Positions 1 through 9,240 of a DNA stretch of 64,000 nucleotides are shown here, piece by piece. The notes under the pieces are model-generated. The model made no database searches. It was not told the DNA's origin and saw only the letters and a list, made by a program, of their open reading frames with translations. The translations under genes were made by a program, and so were the position numbers. The number at the start of each line of letters is the position of its first letter. Within the stretch, counting starts at the first letter, position 1. Source of the stretch: Cohnella lupini (GTDB taxonomy: Bacteria; Bacillota; Bacilli; Paenibacillales; Paenibacillaceae); contig NZ_QRDY01000013.1 in NCBI RefSeq assembly GCF_003386205.1, forward strand, positions 62,001 through 126,000, in the 5' to 3' direction.

Positions 1-138
1 GTAAGCGACTTCTTCGAATGTCGCTTGTTCCGCTAATTCGTCGATGTTAATGCCTTGGTACGTCAAGACGCCGTCAATGATGGAGCTGATCGACGATTTC
101 GCCGCGACGATACCTTCAAGGCCTTTAGTTGCTGTCAT
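1..138 (-). CDS. citZ: Citrate synthase, N-terminal fragment (runs off the window)
   Basis: Only the first 46 codons are in the window; the gene continues beyond base 1. The visible N-terminus starts MTATKGLEGIVAAKSSIS and continues with a stretch ending in LTYQGINIDELAEQATFEEV. This matches the opening of Gram-positive citrate synthases (acetyl-CoA + oxaloacetate to citrate, TCA cycle entry). ATG at 136-138 is preceded on the minus strand by AAAGGAG with good spacing. The position next to ytvI/fxsA/pyk/accDA matches the Bacillus order, which supports the call. The active-site residues lie outside the window, so the identification rests on N-terminus and synteny. Confidence 0.85.
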   Translation of the reverse strand, partial: MTATKGLEGIVAAKSSISSIIDGVLTYQGINIDELAEQATFEEVAY

Positions 139-476
139 ATTTTCTCTCTCCTTTGTCCGGAAATTCAGATCAATCGGCTTGTCTTACCCGGTTGCCGAAT
201 TGAAGTCAAGATAAGTCTGCGCGAGAGCATGACGCGCTCCCGGCTCAATAACAAACGCAAACCGCGAATAACTTAACATTTTTGACCTTTTTTAATGATA
301 ATCGATTTTACCGGGGAATGGAACCGATATGGGCATCAAATTGTTTTATCGGCATCATAACTAATCGTTCTTGAATTCCTGGCAACATTAGTCATTCGCT
401 TAAAACCTCTAATTATTCCCGCCTATTCTTTGTGATACAATGATACGAAGCGTTCGTAAGGCAGGAGGTCGATGAC
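139..476. other. Divergent intergenic region between citZ and ppx
   Basis: This 338-base non-coding stretch separates two divergent genes. On the minus strand a TTGACT hexamer followed after 17 bases by TAAGAC (within about 167-195) could be a weak sigma-A promoter for citZ. On the plus strand an extended -10 lies near 433-441. The middle is AT-rich. I see no hairpin, riboswitch-like fold or small ORF worth calling. Confidence 0.5.
433..441 (+). promoter_or_regulatory. Extended -10 promoter element for ppx
   Basis: TGA followed by TACAAT forms an extended -10 (TGn-TACAAT) 36 bases before the ppx ATG. No convincing -35 hexamer is present at 17 bases, which is typical for extended -10 promoters. 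Confidence 0.5.
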
Positions 477-2018
477 ATGAATACAAACACTAATCAGATA
501 ACCGGAATTATAGATATCGGATCGAATACCGTTCGCTTGTCCGTATACCAACTAACCGATAACGGAGCCTACAGAGTCGTGGATCAGGGGCGCTGGCCCG
601 CCCGTCTTAGCCAACGGATGGATAAGGACGGCTCATTGTTGACCGAAGCCATCGAAGAGCTCGCGGAGGTGCTCAGGCACTTCAGGAGAATCTGCGAGAA
701 ACACGGGGCGGAGAATATCCGCGCGGTGGCGACGGCGGCGATTCGGCAAGCCGTGAATAGAAATGCCATTATCCGGCACCTATTCGAAGCAACCGGCATA
801 GAGGTGGAAATATTGTCCGGCGAGGACGAAGCCCGAATCGGAAGCAGGGCCATGCTGAACAGTCTCAGCCTAACAGAATGCTTCGTCGTCGATATCGGCG
901 GAGGAAGCACCGAAATCAGCTTGATCCGCGATAGAAAGGTTGTCCGGGCGGTTTCTTTTCCGATCGGATGCGTGAATACGACCGCTAAATACGCTATCGG
1001 GGACGGTCACGTTCCGCCAGCCTTGCTAGCGGACATCCAATCGGATGTTCGAAGGCTGCTCGGACGGGAGAAATGGATCTCGAAGCACCCGGGTCTCCCC
1101 CTCATTGGCCTGGGAGGCACCGTTCGCGCGTTAGCCAAGCTGCATCAGCGCGAATCCAATTATCCGTTTCCCCACCTGCACGGCTACCAATTGAGCATTC
1201 TCGACATCTCCTCGACGCTGGATCAACTGGCGGCGATCAACGTCGATCAACGGCGGAAGCTTCCGGGACTGTCCAAAGACCGGGGGGACGTTATCGTTCC
1301 CGGCCTCGCCATTCTATTAGGCGTGTTGCAGCAAACCCAAACTTCTCGGCTCGTCGTATGCGGCGCCGGATTGCGGGACGGATTGTTTTTCGAAACCTGC
1401 CTCCCTCATCATCGTCCGGACTCGGATGACTACGTGTTGGAAGAAAGCATTCGCAATCTTAGCGCATTATATCCGGTTGCTCCGGAAGAGCATCTTCAGC
1501 AGGTGCGGAGATTAGCATTGGCCCTGTTCGATCAATTAACGTCCGTCAAGCCGATGCCGATCGCCGATCGCCGTTTGCTCGAAACGGCCGCAAGATTGTT
1601 CCGGATCGGCGCCGTCATCGACTTCAACGACAGCGCGGACCATACTTTCTACATGCTTCTGCATACGCACTGGAACGGGTTAACCCATCGGGAAATGATC
1701 ATGACCGCAGCCATTGCCTCGTATCGCGGAGCCAATCCTCTGAGAAGGAAGCTCGCTCCATACAGACTTATGTTCGAGGAAGGGGATATCGAGGCCATCT
1801 CCAAGCTCGGCTCGTTGCTGCAGCTTGCCGCCGCGCTGGATCGAAGCGAATCCCAGGCGATCACTTCCCTAGAGCTTTCGTTCAAAGGTAACCAACTGCG
1901 ATTGATCGCCGACGCCGGGCACCCGCTCCCGGTGGAGCAGATGGAAGTGGAAAATTGCGTTAAGGAAATCAAAAAAAATTGGGGAATTACCCCCGAACTC
2001 ATCGTCCGAATCAGGTAA
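477..2018 (+). CDS. ppx: Ppx/GppA family exopolyphosphatase
   Basis: Predicted to release phosphate from the ends of polyphosphate, or to hydrolyse pppGpp, in the cytoplasm. The 513-residue protein has the ASKHA-fold signature near the N-terminus (GIIDIGSNTVRLSVY, about residues 10-24). It also has the family motifs SGEDEARIGSRA (about 118-129) and VVDIGGGSTEIS (about 139-150). The C-terminal 200 residues are an HD-like helical region containing HTHWNGLTHREM, as in long Ppx forms. ATG 477 has AGGAGG at 463-468 with 8-base spacing. The gene converges on ppk with 17 bases between the stops, so synthesis and breakdown of polyphosphate are encoded tail to tail. Exopolyphosphatase versus guanosine pentaphosphatase activity cannot be separated from sequence alone; the ppk neighbour favours the former. 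Confidence 0.9.
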   Translation: MNTNTNQITGIIDIGSNTVRLSVYQLTDNGAYRVVDQGRWPARLSQRMDKDGSLLTEAIEELAEVLRHFRRICEKHGAENIRAVATAAIRQAVNRNAIIRHLFEATGIEVEILSGEDEARIGSRAMLNSLSLTECFVVDIGGGSTEISLIRDRKVVRAVSFPIGCVNTTAKYAIGDGHVPPALLADIQSDVRRLLGREKWISKHPGLPLIGLGGTVRALAKLHQRESNYPFPHLHGYQLSILDISSTLDQLAAINVDQRRKLPGLSKDRGDVIVPGLAILLGVLQQTQTSRLVVCGAGLRDGLFFETCLPHHRPDSDDYVLEESIRNLSALYPVAPEEHLQQVRRLALALFDQLTSVKPMPIADRRLLETAARLFRIGAVIDFNDSADHTFYMLLHTHWNGLTHREMIMTAAIASYRGANPLRRKLAPYRLMFEEGDIEAISKLGSLLQLAAALDRSESQAITSLELSFKGNQLRLIADAGHPLPVEQMEVENCVKEIKKNWGITPELIVRIR

Positions 2019-2035
2019 TCCCCCGCATGTCCTCG

Positions 2036-4120
2036 CTATTCGATTACGGCCGCGATCGACTTCCAGAGCGGAATGTCCGCGGCCTCGAATTGGCTTCGCA
2101 ACGGCGCGCCCGTTATCGCAACGCGTTCATAAGAGCCCGTCGATTGAAGCTCCCTCGCCTTGACGTTATCGTTCAAATTCATCCTTAACACATTCATAAG
2201 AATAGACCGAAGACTCGGATCGTACACCGGGCACATTAGCTCTACCCTGCGGCTTAAATTCCGGGTCATCCAGTCCGCGCTCGACAGATACACCTCGTCC
2301 TGCCCGCCTCCCGCGACCGAGAGTATTCTTGCATGCTCGAGATACCTGTCCACGATGCTAATCACTCTGATATTGTCGCTTAAACCTTGCACGCCCGGCC
2401 GCAAGCAGCATACGCCCCGCACTATCAGCTCGATCTTCACTCCGGCTTGGGAAGCTTCATATAACTTATCGATCATCGATTGGTTCGATAAGGAGTTCAT
2501 CTTCGCGATGATATGAGCGGGACGACCGCCTCGCGCATGTCCGATTTCCCGGTCTATCAGCTCGAATAGCTTCGGTTTCAAGCCGATCGGAGCCACGGCG
2601 AAGGAAGACCATAAATGCGGCGTAGAATATCCCGTCATTTCGTTAAACAGCGCGGTGGCATCCGCGCCGATATCGGGATGGCTGGTAAATAGGCCCACGT
2701 CCGTGTACAGGCGGGCCGTGTTCTCATTGTAATTACCCGTGCCGACGTGCACGTATCTCCGCAAGGAGTCCGCTTCCTTGCGGACGACCAGCGTGATTTT
2801 GGCATGGGTTTTCAAGCCGACGAGGCCATAGACGACATGGCAGCCCGCCTTCTCCAACTGACGAGCCCACGCGATATTGCGCGCCTCGTCGAATCGCGCC
2901 TTGATTTCGACGACAACGGTTACTTGTTTCCCCGATTCCGCCGCGCTGGCCAACGCTTGGACGAGTATCGAATTCACGCTGACGCGGTATAGGGTCATTT
3001 TGATCGCGAGAACGTTCGGATCGTTAGCCGCTTCCAGAATAAAATCGTTGACGACCTCGAACGACTCGTACGGATGATAGAGCAGCACGTCTTTTTCCCT
3101 CAGCACCGGCAATATATCCTCTTCGTCATCGAACTCGGCTGGATAGACGGGCTCGTGCTTGGCATATCTGAGATGATCGTAATTCGGCAACGTGCTGACG
3201 AATTTAGATAGAAATCCGAGATCGAGCGGTCCGTCTATTTCGTCGAACGCGTCTCCTTCGATTTCCAATTCGTCCTGCAGCAGCTCGAGAGCATCCGTAT
3301 GTATTCCTTTTTCCACTTCGAGCCTTACGGGTAAACCGCGCCGGCGTCGACGGAGCTCCTTCTCTATTTCCTGCAACAGATCCTCGGCGCCTTCTTCGTT
3401 AAGCGTGAGATCCGAATTTCTAGTGACCCGGAAAGCATGCACTGCTTCGGTTCTGTACCCGCTGAACAGCAATCCGATATGCTCCCTGATTAAATCCTCC
3501 AGCAGCATGTAGGAGAGCTTCCTGCTGTTCCTGCGTCCGGGGACGAGCACCGTGCGGGCGAGAATAGAAGGGACTTGAACGATGGCGCAAAACGTTTTCT
3601 CTTCGTCTTCTTGGGAAAGCTGTCCTTCTTGCTTCAGAACGACGGTCAAATAAAGCTCCTTGCTGTGCAAGAGCGGAAACGGACGGCTTTGGTCGACCGC
3701 CATCGGAGTCAAGACGGGATAGATGATTTGCTTGAAATATTCCGTAAGCGCTTCTTTCTGCTCCTCGTTCAATTCCCGGAAAGTCGTGAGCGCAACGCCT
3801 TCCTTAGCCAGCAAACGCAAGAGCTCCCGGTAAGTCTTATACTGCTCGCGAACCATTCGGGTCGTCCGTTTCATGAGTCGCTGAATCAAGCCATGGGGCG
3901 TATAACCCGTGAAATCGGTCTTCGTATAACCCGCTTTGCTTTGGGCTTGTAATCCCGCGACCCGGACGCTCATAAACTCATCTAGGTTGCTCTGCACGAT
4001 CGATAAAAATTGAAATCGTTCCAAAAGCGGGGTTCCCGCATCCTCCGCTTCCTCTAGCACGCGCCGATTGAACTCCAGCCAGCTGAGATCCCGGTTGATG
4101 TATTTTTTCGCGCTTGTCAC
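2036..4120 (-). CDS. ppk: Polyphosphate kinase 1
   Basis: Reversibly polymerises the gamma-phosphate of ATP into polyphosphate at the membrane or in the cytoplasm. The 694 residues match the usual PPK1 length. The N-terminal domain begins with YINRDLSWLEFNRRVLEEA. The catalytic phospholipase-D-like half carries HVGTGNYNENTARLYTDVG, containing the autophosphorylated histidine, and DRYLEHARI with the second conserved histidine. The start is GTG at 4118-4120, preceded on the minus strand by GGGGGAAG. A row of four TTnACn repeats with an 11-base period lies at 4205-4243, upstream of a CATAAT -10-like hexamer (4190-4195), which suggests control by the phosphate regulator PhoP. The gene converges with ppx. 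Confidence 0.95.
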   Translation of the reverse strand: MTSAKKYINRDLSWLEFNRRVLEEAEDAGTPLLERFQFLSIVQSNLDEFMSVRVAGLQAQSKAGYTKTDFTGYTPHGLIQRLMKRTTRMVREQYKTYRELLRLLAKEGVALTTFRELNEEQKEALTEYFKQIIYPVLTPMAVDQSRPFPLLHSKELYLTVVLKQEGQLSQEDEEKTFCAIVQVPSILARTVLVPGRRNSRKLSYMLLEDLIREHIGLLFSGYRTEAVHAFRVTRNSDLTLNEEGAEDLLQEIEKELRRRRRGLPVRLEVEKGIHTDALELLQDELEIEGDAFDEIDGPLDLGFLSKFVSTLPNYDHLRYAKHEPVYPAEFDDEEDILPVLREKDVLLYHPYESFEVVNDFILEAANDPNVLAIKMTLYRVSVNSILVQALASAAESGKQVTVVVEIKARFDEARNIAWARQLEKAGCHVVYGLVGLKTHAKITLVVRKEADSLRRYVHVGTGNYNENTARLYTDVGLFTSHPDIGADATALFNEMTGYSTPHLWSSFAVAPIGLKPKLFELIDREIGHARGGRPAHIIAKMNSLSNQSMIDKLYEASQAGVKIELIVRGVCCLRPGVQGLSDNIRVISIVDRYLEHARILSVAGGGQDEVYLSSADWMTRNLSRRVELMCPVYDPSLRSILMNVLRMNLNDNVKARELQSTGSYERVAITGAPLRSQFEAADIPLWKSIAAVIE

Positions 4121-4204
4121 ACAACTTCCCCCTGTTCGTCATGCTTGCGACTGACTGACCTGGAATCGGCAAAATTTCCCGTCTTCTTCATTATGTTGGT
4201 CATT

Positions 4205-4243
4205 TGTAAACTAGACGTCAACGAAACGTTAACGGAAAGTTAA
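4205..4243 (-). promoter_or_regulatory. Pho-box-like array (four 11-base-period repeats) upstream of ppk
   Basis: Read on the minus strand, TTAACT, TTAACG, TTGACG and TTTACA occupy 4243-4238, 4232-4227, 4221-4216 and 4210-4205. They are spaced exactly 11 bases apart. Tandem TT(A/T/C)ACA-like hexamers with about 5-base gaps are the known PhoP binding pattern in Bacillus. A -10-like CATAAT at 4195-4190 lies 9 bases beyond the last repeat, in the layout of PhoP-activated promoters without a proper -35. Phosphate control is inferred from this pattern. Confidence 0.7.
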
Positions 4244-4257
4244 ATGAAGCCAAGCAT

Positions 4258-4288
4258 TTGGCGAATGCGGATCGTTCTGGGCTATAAT
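4258..4288 (+). promoter_or_regulatory. Sigma-A-like promoter for ytvI
   Basis: TTGGCG (4258-4263) and a perfect TATAAT (4283-4288) are separated by 19 bases. The -10 lies downstream of the ATG at 4244, so that ATG is unlikely to be the translation start of ytvI. Confidence 0.5.
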
Positions 4289-4333
4289 GGAAATAGAATC
4301 CAAACGTTAATATTTCGGAGGAGGGACTTAGTC

Positions 4334-5449
4334 CTGGATCGGAAAATCGGAAATCAATTGTTGCGACTACTCTTCGTTGTCTCGATGACCGTATTGGGCG
4401 GATTGCTGCTGTGGTTGTCTTTTCCGTTCATATACCCTTTTCTTCTTGGCTGGCTCCTCGCCTATGCCTTGAATCCTTTAGTCCGATTCCTTCATAACAG
4501 AGCTCGATTTCCGCGCTGGCTTGCCGTTACAGTCACGCTATTACTATTCGCATCCGCTATGATTACAATCCTTTCCGCCGTGGTCGTGCGACTAGTCGAA
4601 GAAATCAGCAATCTATCCGTCTCGCTTCAGGATATCGTGACTTGGGTGGAGAAATCTTTCGACGACTTGCTCTCCAGGCCGGATATTCAAAACCTTATGA
4701 CCCGGATTAACGACTTCTATCAGCAGAATCCCGATTATAAGGAGACGATCGACACCAGCATCTCGGATACGGCTCAGGCCGTAACTCAAGCCGGCACGGG
4801 ATTCGTCAGCCTATTCTTCAGCGGAATCGTTCATATTCTGTATTCGTTGCCCGCCGTCGCGACGATCGCGATCGTCGTACTGCTCGCTTCTTTCTTCATC
4901 AGCAAGGATTGGAACCGCTACATGCTTCGCATGAAGGAATGGTTCCCCAAGACGATGATGCGAAGGATCGGATCGGTGTGGAAAGATTTGCAGCATGCCC
5001 TATTCGGCTATCTGCGCGCGCAATTAATCATGATCTCCATCACGGCGATCGTCGTCATCATCGGATTGCTCATATTAGGCGTGAAAAATCCTCTGTCGAT
5101 CGGACTGCTCATCGGATTCGTCGACCTGCTCCCGTATTTAGGCGTAGGCGCGGCAATGGTTCCTTGGCTGGCTTACGAGTTCCTGATCGGCGAATGGCAG
5201 CTTGGAACAGGGCTGTCCATCCTTTACGGCGTTATCCTGATCGCCCGTCAATTCATCGAACCGAAAGTACTCGCTTCTAGCGTGGGCTTGGATCCCCTAC
5301 CGACTTTGATCGCGATGTTCATCGGCTTAAAGCTATTCGGAATATTCGGATTGATTATCGGTCCCATCATTGTGGTCGTGCTCATGGCTTGCCACCGCGC
5401 CAACCTTTTTCGCGATCTCGCGAAGTACATCCAATATGGCAGCCGATAA
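4334..5449 (+). CDS. ytvI: YtvI-like sporulation integral membrane protein, AI-2E transporter family
   Basis: A multi-pass membrane protein of the AI-2E/PerM family. Members export small molecules or act as Na+/H+ antiporters; ytvI is a sporulation-associated member. The chosen 371-residue form starts DRKIGNQLLRLLFV and has an early double membrane segment. A charged soluble loop follows (about residues 85-150), then a C-terminal membrane block with the family-like stretch FVDLLPYLGVGAAMVPW. The open frame can be extended to ATG 4244, but that codon lies before the TATAAT at 4283-4288. GGAGGAGGG at 4317-4325 instead points to CTG 4334 as an unusual start (TTG 4358 is an alternative). The gene neighbours fxsA and citZ as in Bacillus. 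The transported substrate is unknown. Confidence 0.85.
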   Translation: MDRKIGNQLLRLLFVVSMTVLGGLLLWLSFPFIYPFLLGWLLAYALNPLVRFLHNRARFPRWLAVTVTLLLFASAMITILSAVVVRLVEEISNLSVSLQDIVTWVEKSFDDLLSRPDIQNLMTRINDFYQQNPDYKETIDTSISDTAQAVTQAGTGFVSLFFSGIVHILYSLPAVATIAIVVLLASFFISKDWNRYMLRMKEWFPKTMMRRIGSVWKDLQHALFGYLRAQLIMISITAIVVIIGLLILGVKNPLSIGLLIGFVDLLPYLGVGAAMVPWLAYEFLIGEWQLGTGLSILYGVILIARQFIEPKVLASSVGLDPLPTLIAMFIGLKLFGIFGLIIGPIIVVVLMACHRANLFRDLAKYIQYGSR

Positions 5450-5475
5450 TTACGGGCGAACTCGCCGACTGACAC

Positions 5476-5880
5476 TTATCGGCGGTTCGGCCCCCGATAG
5501 ATCGATAAATTACCGCTTCGAACCTTCCTTTCGAGCCAACGGTACAGGAGTATCCGGTACAGGGGGCGGGTGAAGGGCAGTAACAGCGTAATGCCGACGA
5601 TATCGGAAAGGAATCCCGGAGCCATAAGCATAATGCCGCCGGCCAATATGCATAATCCTTCGAGCAGAGTATGGCCCGGAACTTGCCCGGCTTGCATCTG
5701 GCGCTGGGCCTGCTGCCATACTTTGCGGCCCTCCGTCTTGATGAGCCAAGCGCCCAATATACCCGTCAACAGGAGCAATCCGATAGTCTCCCAGCCGCCG
5801 ATCCACTGGCCCACCCGAATAATGCCCCATAATTCTATAGCCGGAATGACGATTAGAAGCACGATTAAACCTTTTTGCAT
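5476..5880 (-). CDS. fxsA: FxsA family membrane protein
   Basis: A small membrane protein of the FxsA (YtzA) family. In E. coli the family is linked to F-plasmid exclusion of phage T7; its role in Firmicutes is unknown. The 134 residues contain the family core: a first helix (LIVLLIVIPAIELWGIIRVG), a second (ETIGLLLLTGILGAWLIKTEG) and a third and fourth pair around GGIMLMAPGFLSDIVGITLLLP. The C-terminus is basic and cytosolic-looking (YRGPNRR). ATG 5880 has AAGGAGG upstream. It converges with ytvI (26 bases between the stops) and follows the thioesterase by 31 bases, so it probably shares its transcript. Confidence 0.9.
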   Translation of the reverse strand: MQKGLIVLLIVIPAIELWGIIRVGQWIGGWETIGLLLLTGILGAWLIKTEGRKVWQQAQRQMQAGQVPGHTLLEGLCILAGGIMLMAPGFLSDIVGITLLLPFTRPLYRILLYRWLERKVRSGNLSIYRGPNRR

Positions 5881-5911
5881 CGCATATCCCTCCTTGTCCG
5901 AATCAGATTGG

Positions 5912-6379
5912 TTAGGATAGATCGGCCAGTCGTATCATCCTATCATACCAATCCTGCGCCTCGCGCGCGAACCGAACGGGCTTCCAATCCTTGTTGACCC
6001 ATACATGACGGGTTCCTCCGCGGACAAGCAGCAACCCCGGAGGCTCGTCTCCCTCGTATCGTTCGCCTAATCCGCCCGTTATATCTCCGCTTACCACCCT
6101 GGATTCAAACCGGACTCGAACGCTCGACATCTCGGCCATCCGCGTGCATACCGTCACCCAATCGTCGTAGACGGCCGGTTGTTTGAACGACGCTTCCACG
6201 TCCGTGACCGGCAATAATAATCCACTGTTTTCCATTTCCTTATACGCGATGCCCGCTTGTCTTACCCACTCCGTCCGCCCGATCTCGAACCAGTTCAAAT
6301 AATTGGCGTGATAGACGACTCCCATCTGATCCGTCTCCTGATACCTCACCCGCAAAGGGTGCAACATCCATATGCCCAT
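5912..6379 (-). CDS. Acyl-CoA thioesterase, 4-hydroxybenzoyl-CoA thioesterase-like hot-dog protein
   Basis: Predicted to hydrolyse an acyl-CoA thioester in the cytoplasm. The 155-residue protein is a single hot-dog domain with the YbgC/FcbC signature YQETDQMGVVYHANYLNWFE (about residues 13-32), containing the conserved Asp, Gly, His and Tyr pattern, followed by a helix with GRTEWVRQAG. ATG 6379 has AGGAGGG at 5-base spacing. It sits between pyk and fxsA on the same strand; a strong hairpin (6415-6451) lies between it and pyk. The substrate chain length cannot be read from sequence. The link to the neighbouring acetyl-CoA carboxylase genes is only suggestive. Confidence 0.85.
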   Translation of the reverse strand: MGIWMLHPLRVRYQETDQMGVVYHANYLNWFEIGRTEWVRQAGIAYKEMENSGLLLPVTDVEASFKQPAVYDDWVTVCTRMAEMSSVRVRFESRVVSGDITGGLGERYEGDEPPGLLLVRGGTRHVWVNKDWKPVRFAREAQDWYDRMIRLADLS

Positions 6380-6414
6380 TCCGTCCCTCCTCTTTGCTTA
6401 TGATCGGCCGGATA

Positions 6415-6451
6415 CAGAAATTCCCCACAGCAGCGCTGCGGGGAATTTCTG
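6415..6451 (-). terminator. Stem-loop after pyk, possible terminator
   Basis: CAGAAATTCCCC (6415-6426) pairs perfectly with GGGGAATTTCTG (6440-6451); the loop itself contains the palindrome GCAGCGCTGC. It lies 20 bases past the pyk stop. No U-run follows, so it may be an attenuator or mRNA-end stabiliser rather than a full terminator. Confidence 0.55.
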
Positions 6452-6471
6452 TTATCGAGCGAATACAAGTC

Positions 6472-8226
6472 TTACATGACTTTAGCTTGTCCGGAATAAA
6501 TCACGCCATGCTCGGCGTACAACGTTACTTCCATGCCGTCGCTCAGAAGCTTGATCGCGTCGTCGACGCCGACGATAACCGGAATGCCGAGGTTAAGTCC
6601 GACTACCGCAGCGTGGCAAGTAATGCCGCCGCACTCCGTAATGACAGCCGCCGCTTTCTCGAACGCGGGCATATATTCTTTGTCGGTCGAAGGGGCGACC
6701 AGAACCGCTCCCTTAGTCATCTTGCGAATCGCTTCTTCCGGCGTATTCGCGATGACGACTTTGCCGGTTGCGCTTTGCGAGCCGATGCCTTGACCTTTGG
6801 CGATCAATTCGCCGACGTTATGGATTTTGATCAGGTTCGTCGTGCCGGAACGGCCGACCGGAACGCCCGCGGTTATGATGATCGTATCTCCCAAACGAAC
6901 GAGCCCCGTATCCAAAGCGCCTTTAACCGCGATTTCGAACATTTCGTCCGTCGTTGTCGCCGTAATTCCTTTAACCGGATTTACGCCCCATACGAGCTGC
7001 AAGCGGCGAAGCACTTGATCGTTCGGCGTAACCGCGACGATCTGGGATTTCGGCTTGTATTTGGAAATCATGCGAGCGGTATAACCGCTCTCCGTGGAAG
7101 TCACGATTGCTTTCGCGTCCAAATCCAGTGCGGAATTCGCTACCGCTTGGCTGATCGCTTCTGTGACCGACGTTTGTTGCGCGTTCGCTTGCTTCGTGAA
7201 GATCTCGCGATAATGCAAAGCGGATTCCGCGCGTTCCGCGATACGGGACATCGTCAGCACGGATTCTACCGGATATTTGCCGGCAGCCGTTTCACCGGAA
7301 AGCATAATCGCATCGGTTCCGTCGAAGATCGCGTTCGCGACGTCGGAAGCTTCAGCGCGCGTCGGACGAGGATTACGTTGCATGGAATCGAGCATTTGAG
7401 TAGCCGTGATAACCGGTTTACCAACGCGATTACATTTCTCGATCATCCGCTTTTGAACGAGCGGCACTTCTTCGGCGGGAATTTCTACGCCCAAGTCTCC
7501 GCGGGCAACCATGAGTCCGTCCGAGACCTCGAGAATTTCGTCCAGGTTATCCACGCCTTGTTGATTTTCGATCTTGGAGATGATCTGGATGTGACGAGCG
7601 TCATGGCGCTCCAACAGCTCGCGGATTTCAAGCACGTCGCTTGCGCGGCGCACGAAGGAAGCCGCGATGAAATCGACGCCGACTTCGATCCCGAATTTGA
7701 TGTCGCTGATATCTTTTTCCGTCAAACCCGGCATGGAGATCGCGACGCCCGGTACGTTAACGCCTTTTTTGCTTTTGATTTGTCCGCTGTTCACGATCTG
7801 GCACTTGATTTCCGTGCCTTGAATGTCGACGACCGTCATTCCGATCAAACCGTCGTCGATCAGGATCGTCGAGCCAACGTGAACGTCGCTTGGCAAATCC
7901 TTGTACGTTACGGGCACGCGATTGATGTCGCCAAGTATTTCTTCGGTAGTCAAGGTGATATATTCGCCTTGCACAAGCTCGATCGGCTCTTCCTTCAATT
8001 TGCCCAAGCGAATTTCGGGACCTTTGGTATCGAGCAGGATCGCTACCGTCTTATTCAATTCTTGGCAAGCTTGGCGAATGGCTTTAATACGGTTACCGTG
8101 CTCTTCGAAGTCGCCGTGGGAGAAGTTCAAACGAGCTACGTTCATTCCTGCCATGATCAATTTCTTCGTATTATCCAACGACTCGCTGGAAGGTCCGATT
8201 GTACAGACGATTTTTGTTTTACGCAT
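6472..8226 (-). CDS. pyk: Pyruvate kinase with C-terminal PEP-utiliser domain
   Basis: Converts phosphoenolpyruvate + ADP to pyruvate + ATP in lower glycolysis. The 584-residue length is that of Bacillus-type pyruvate kinases, which carry an extra C-terminal domain. Visible motifs are [18 protein letters not shown] at the start, the substrate-binding region with [15 protein letters not shown], the ATQMLDSM motif and [17 protein letters not shown]. The last 110 residues are the PEP-utiliser-like extra domain with [16 protein letters not shown] 8226 is preceded by GGAGG. It follows accA by 48 bases. In Bacillus subtilis pfkA lies between accA and pyk; that gene is absent here. Confidence 0.97.
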   Translation of the reverse strand: MRKTKIVCTIGPSSESLDNTKKLIMAGMNVARLNFSHGDFEEHGNRIKAIRQACQELNKTVAILLDTKGPEIRLGKLKEEPIELVQGEYITLTTEEILGDINRVPVTYKDLPSDVHVGSTILIDDGLIGMTVVDIQGTEIKCQIVNSGQIKSKKGVNVPGVAISMPGLTEKDISDIKFGIEVGVDFIAASFVRRASDVLEIRELLERHDARHIQIISKIENQQGVDNLDEILEVSDGLMVARGDLGVEIPAEEVPLVQKRMIEKCNRVGKPVITATQMLDSMQRNPRPTRAEASDVANAIFDGTDAIMLSGETAAGKYPVESVLTMSRIAERAESALHYREIFTKQANAQQTSVTEAISQAVANSALDLDAKAIVTSTESGYTARMISKYKPKSQIVAVTPNDQVLRRLQLVWGVNPVKGITATTTDEMFEIAVKGALDTGLVRLGDTIIITAGVPVGRSGTTNLIKIHNVGELIAKGQGIGSQSATGKVVIANTPEEAIRKMTKGAVLVAPSTDKEYMPAFEKAAAVITECGGITCHAAVVGLNLGIPVIVGVDDAIKLLSDGMEVTLYAEHGVIYSGQAKVM

Positions 8227-8274
8227 GATTTCTTTTTCCTCCGTTTATCTATCCATGGTTGCATTTATATAGAG

Positions 8275-9240
8275 CTATTCAAGCTCTGCGGTACCGAAAC
8301 GTCCGATTTTACGGAACTTCTGGTACCGGTCTTCCCTTAATTGATCCGGCGTCATCTGCAGCAATTGCTGCAAGTGGCGCCATAACGCTTCCTTGATCGC
8401 ATCGGCTTGCATGATCTTATCGCGATGAGCTCCGCCTTGGGGCTCAGGAATAATATCTTCAATAACGCCGAATTCAAGTAAATCTTTGGCGGTAATTTTC
8501 ATCGCTTCCGCGGCTTGGTCCGCTTTGGATGCGTCTTTCCACAGGATGGAAGCCGCACCGTTAGGCGAAATGACCGAATAGATCGCGTTCTCCAGCATTA
8601 ACACGCGATTTCCGACGCCGAGCGCCAAAGCGCCCCCGCTCCCGCCTTCTCCGATCACGACGCAAATAATCGGAACGCCGAAGAGTGCCATCTCGCGAAG
8701 ATTCCGCGCGATCGCTTCGGATTGTCCGCGTTCTTCGGCCGTATCTCCGGGATAAGCGCCTTTGGTATCGATTAACGTAATGATAGGACGTCCGAATTTG
8801 TTCGCTTGCTGCATGAAGCGAAGCGCCTTGCGAAATCCTTCCGGATGGGGACTACCGAAGAAACGCTGAATGTTGTCCTTGGTGTCCTTTCCCCGCTGGT
8901 GACCTACGACGGTGACCGGAATCCCGTTCAACTTCGCGAGTCCTCCGACGATAGCCATGTCATCCGCGAACACCCGATCGCCGTGAAGCTCGATAAAGTC
9001 GGTGAACACCGAATTTATATAATCCAGCGAGGTCGGACGTTGATGGTGGCGGGCCATGTGCATGATCTGCGCCGCGCTCATATTGCTGTATATTTCGCTC
9101 TCGAGCTGCTTGTAACGCTCTTCCAGCCGTCCGATCTCATCGGTGAAGTCGATTTCCTTCTCGGCACCGAAATGCTTGAGTTCGTCTATCTTCTTGCGCA
9201 ATTCGGCAAGCGGCTTCTCAAAGGGTAGATCGCTAGACAT
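8275..9240 (-). CDS. accA: Acetyl-CoA carboxylase carboxyltransferase subunit alpha
   Basis: With AccD it forms the carboxyltransferase that moves the carboxyl group from carboxybiotin to acetyl-CoA, giving malonyl-CoA for fatty acid synthesis. The protein (321 residues from the chosen start) shows the AccA features [13 protein letters not shown] in the N-terminal helical region. The crotonase-fold core includes [37 protein letters not shown] and [15 protein letters not shown]. The ATG at 9238-9240 is favoured over the upstream in-frame ATG at 9264. It has GGGGAA at good spacing and overlaps the accD stop by 8 bases (ATGTCTAG), which implies translational coupling to keep the subunits equal. 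Confidence 0.96.
   Translation of the reverse strand: MSSDLPFEKPLAELRKKIDELKHFGAEKEIDFTDEIGRLEERYKQLESEIYSNMSAAQIMHMARHHQRPTSLDYINSVFTDFIELHGDRVFADDMAIVGGLAKLNGIPVTVVGHQRGKDTKDNIQRFFGSPHPEGFRKALRFMQQANKFGRPIITLIDTKGAYPGDTAEERGQSEAIARNLREMALFGVPIICVVIGEGGSGGALALGVGNRVLMLENAIYSVISPNGAASILWKDASKADQAAEAMKITAKDLLEFGVIEDIIPEPQGGAHRDKIMQADAIKEALWRHLQQLLQMTPDQLREDRYQKFRKIGRFGTAELE

Noticed and set aside
6394-8340. 648-codon plus-strand open frame
   Set aside because: It lies entirely antisense to pyk, which has complete family motifs. The translation is rich in Arg, Asp and Phe without domains; it is a reading-frame shadow.
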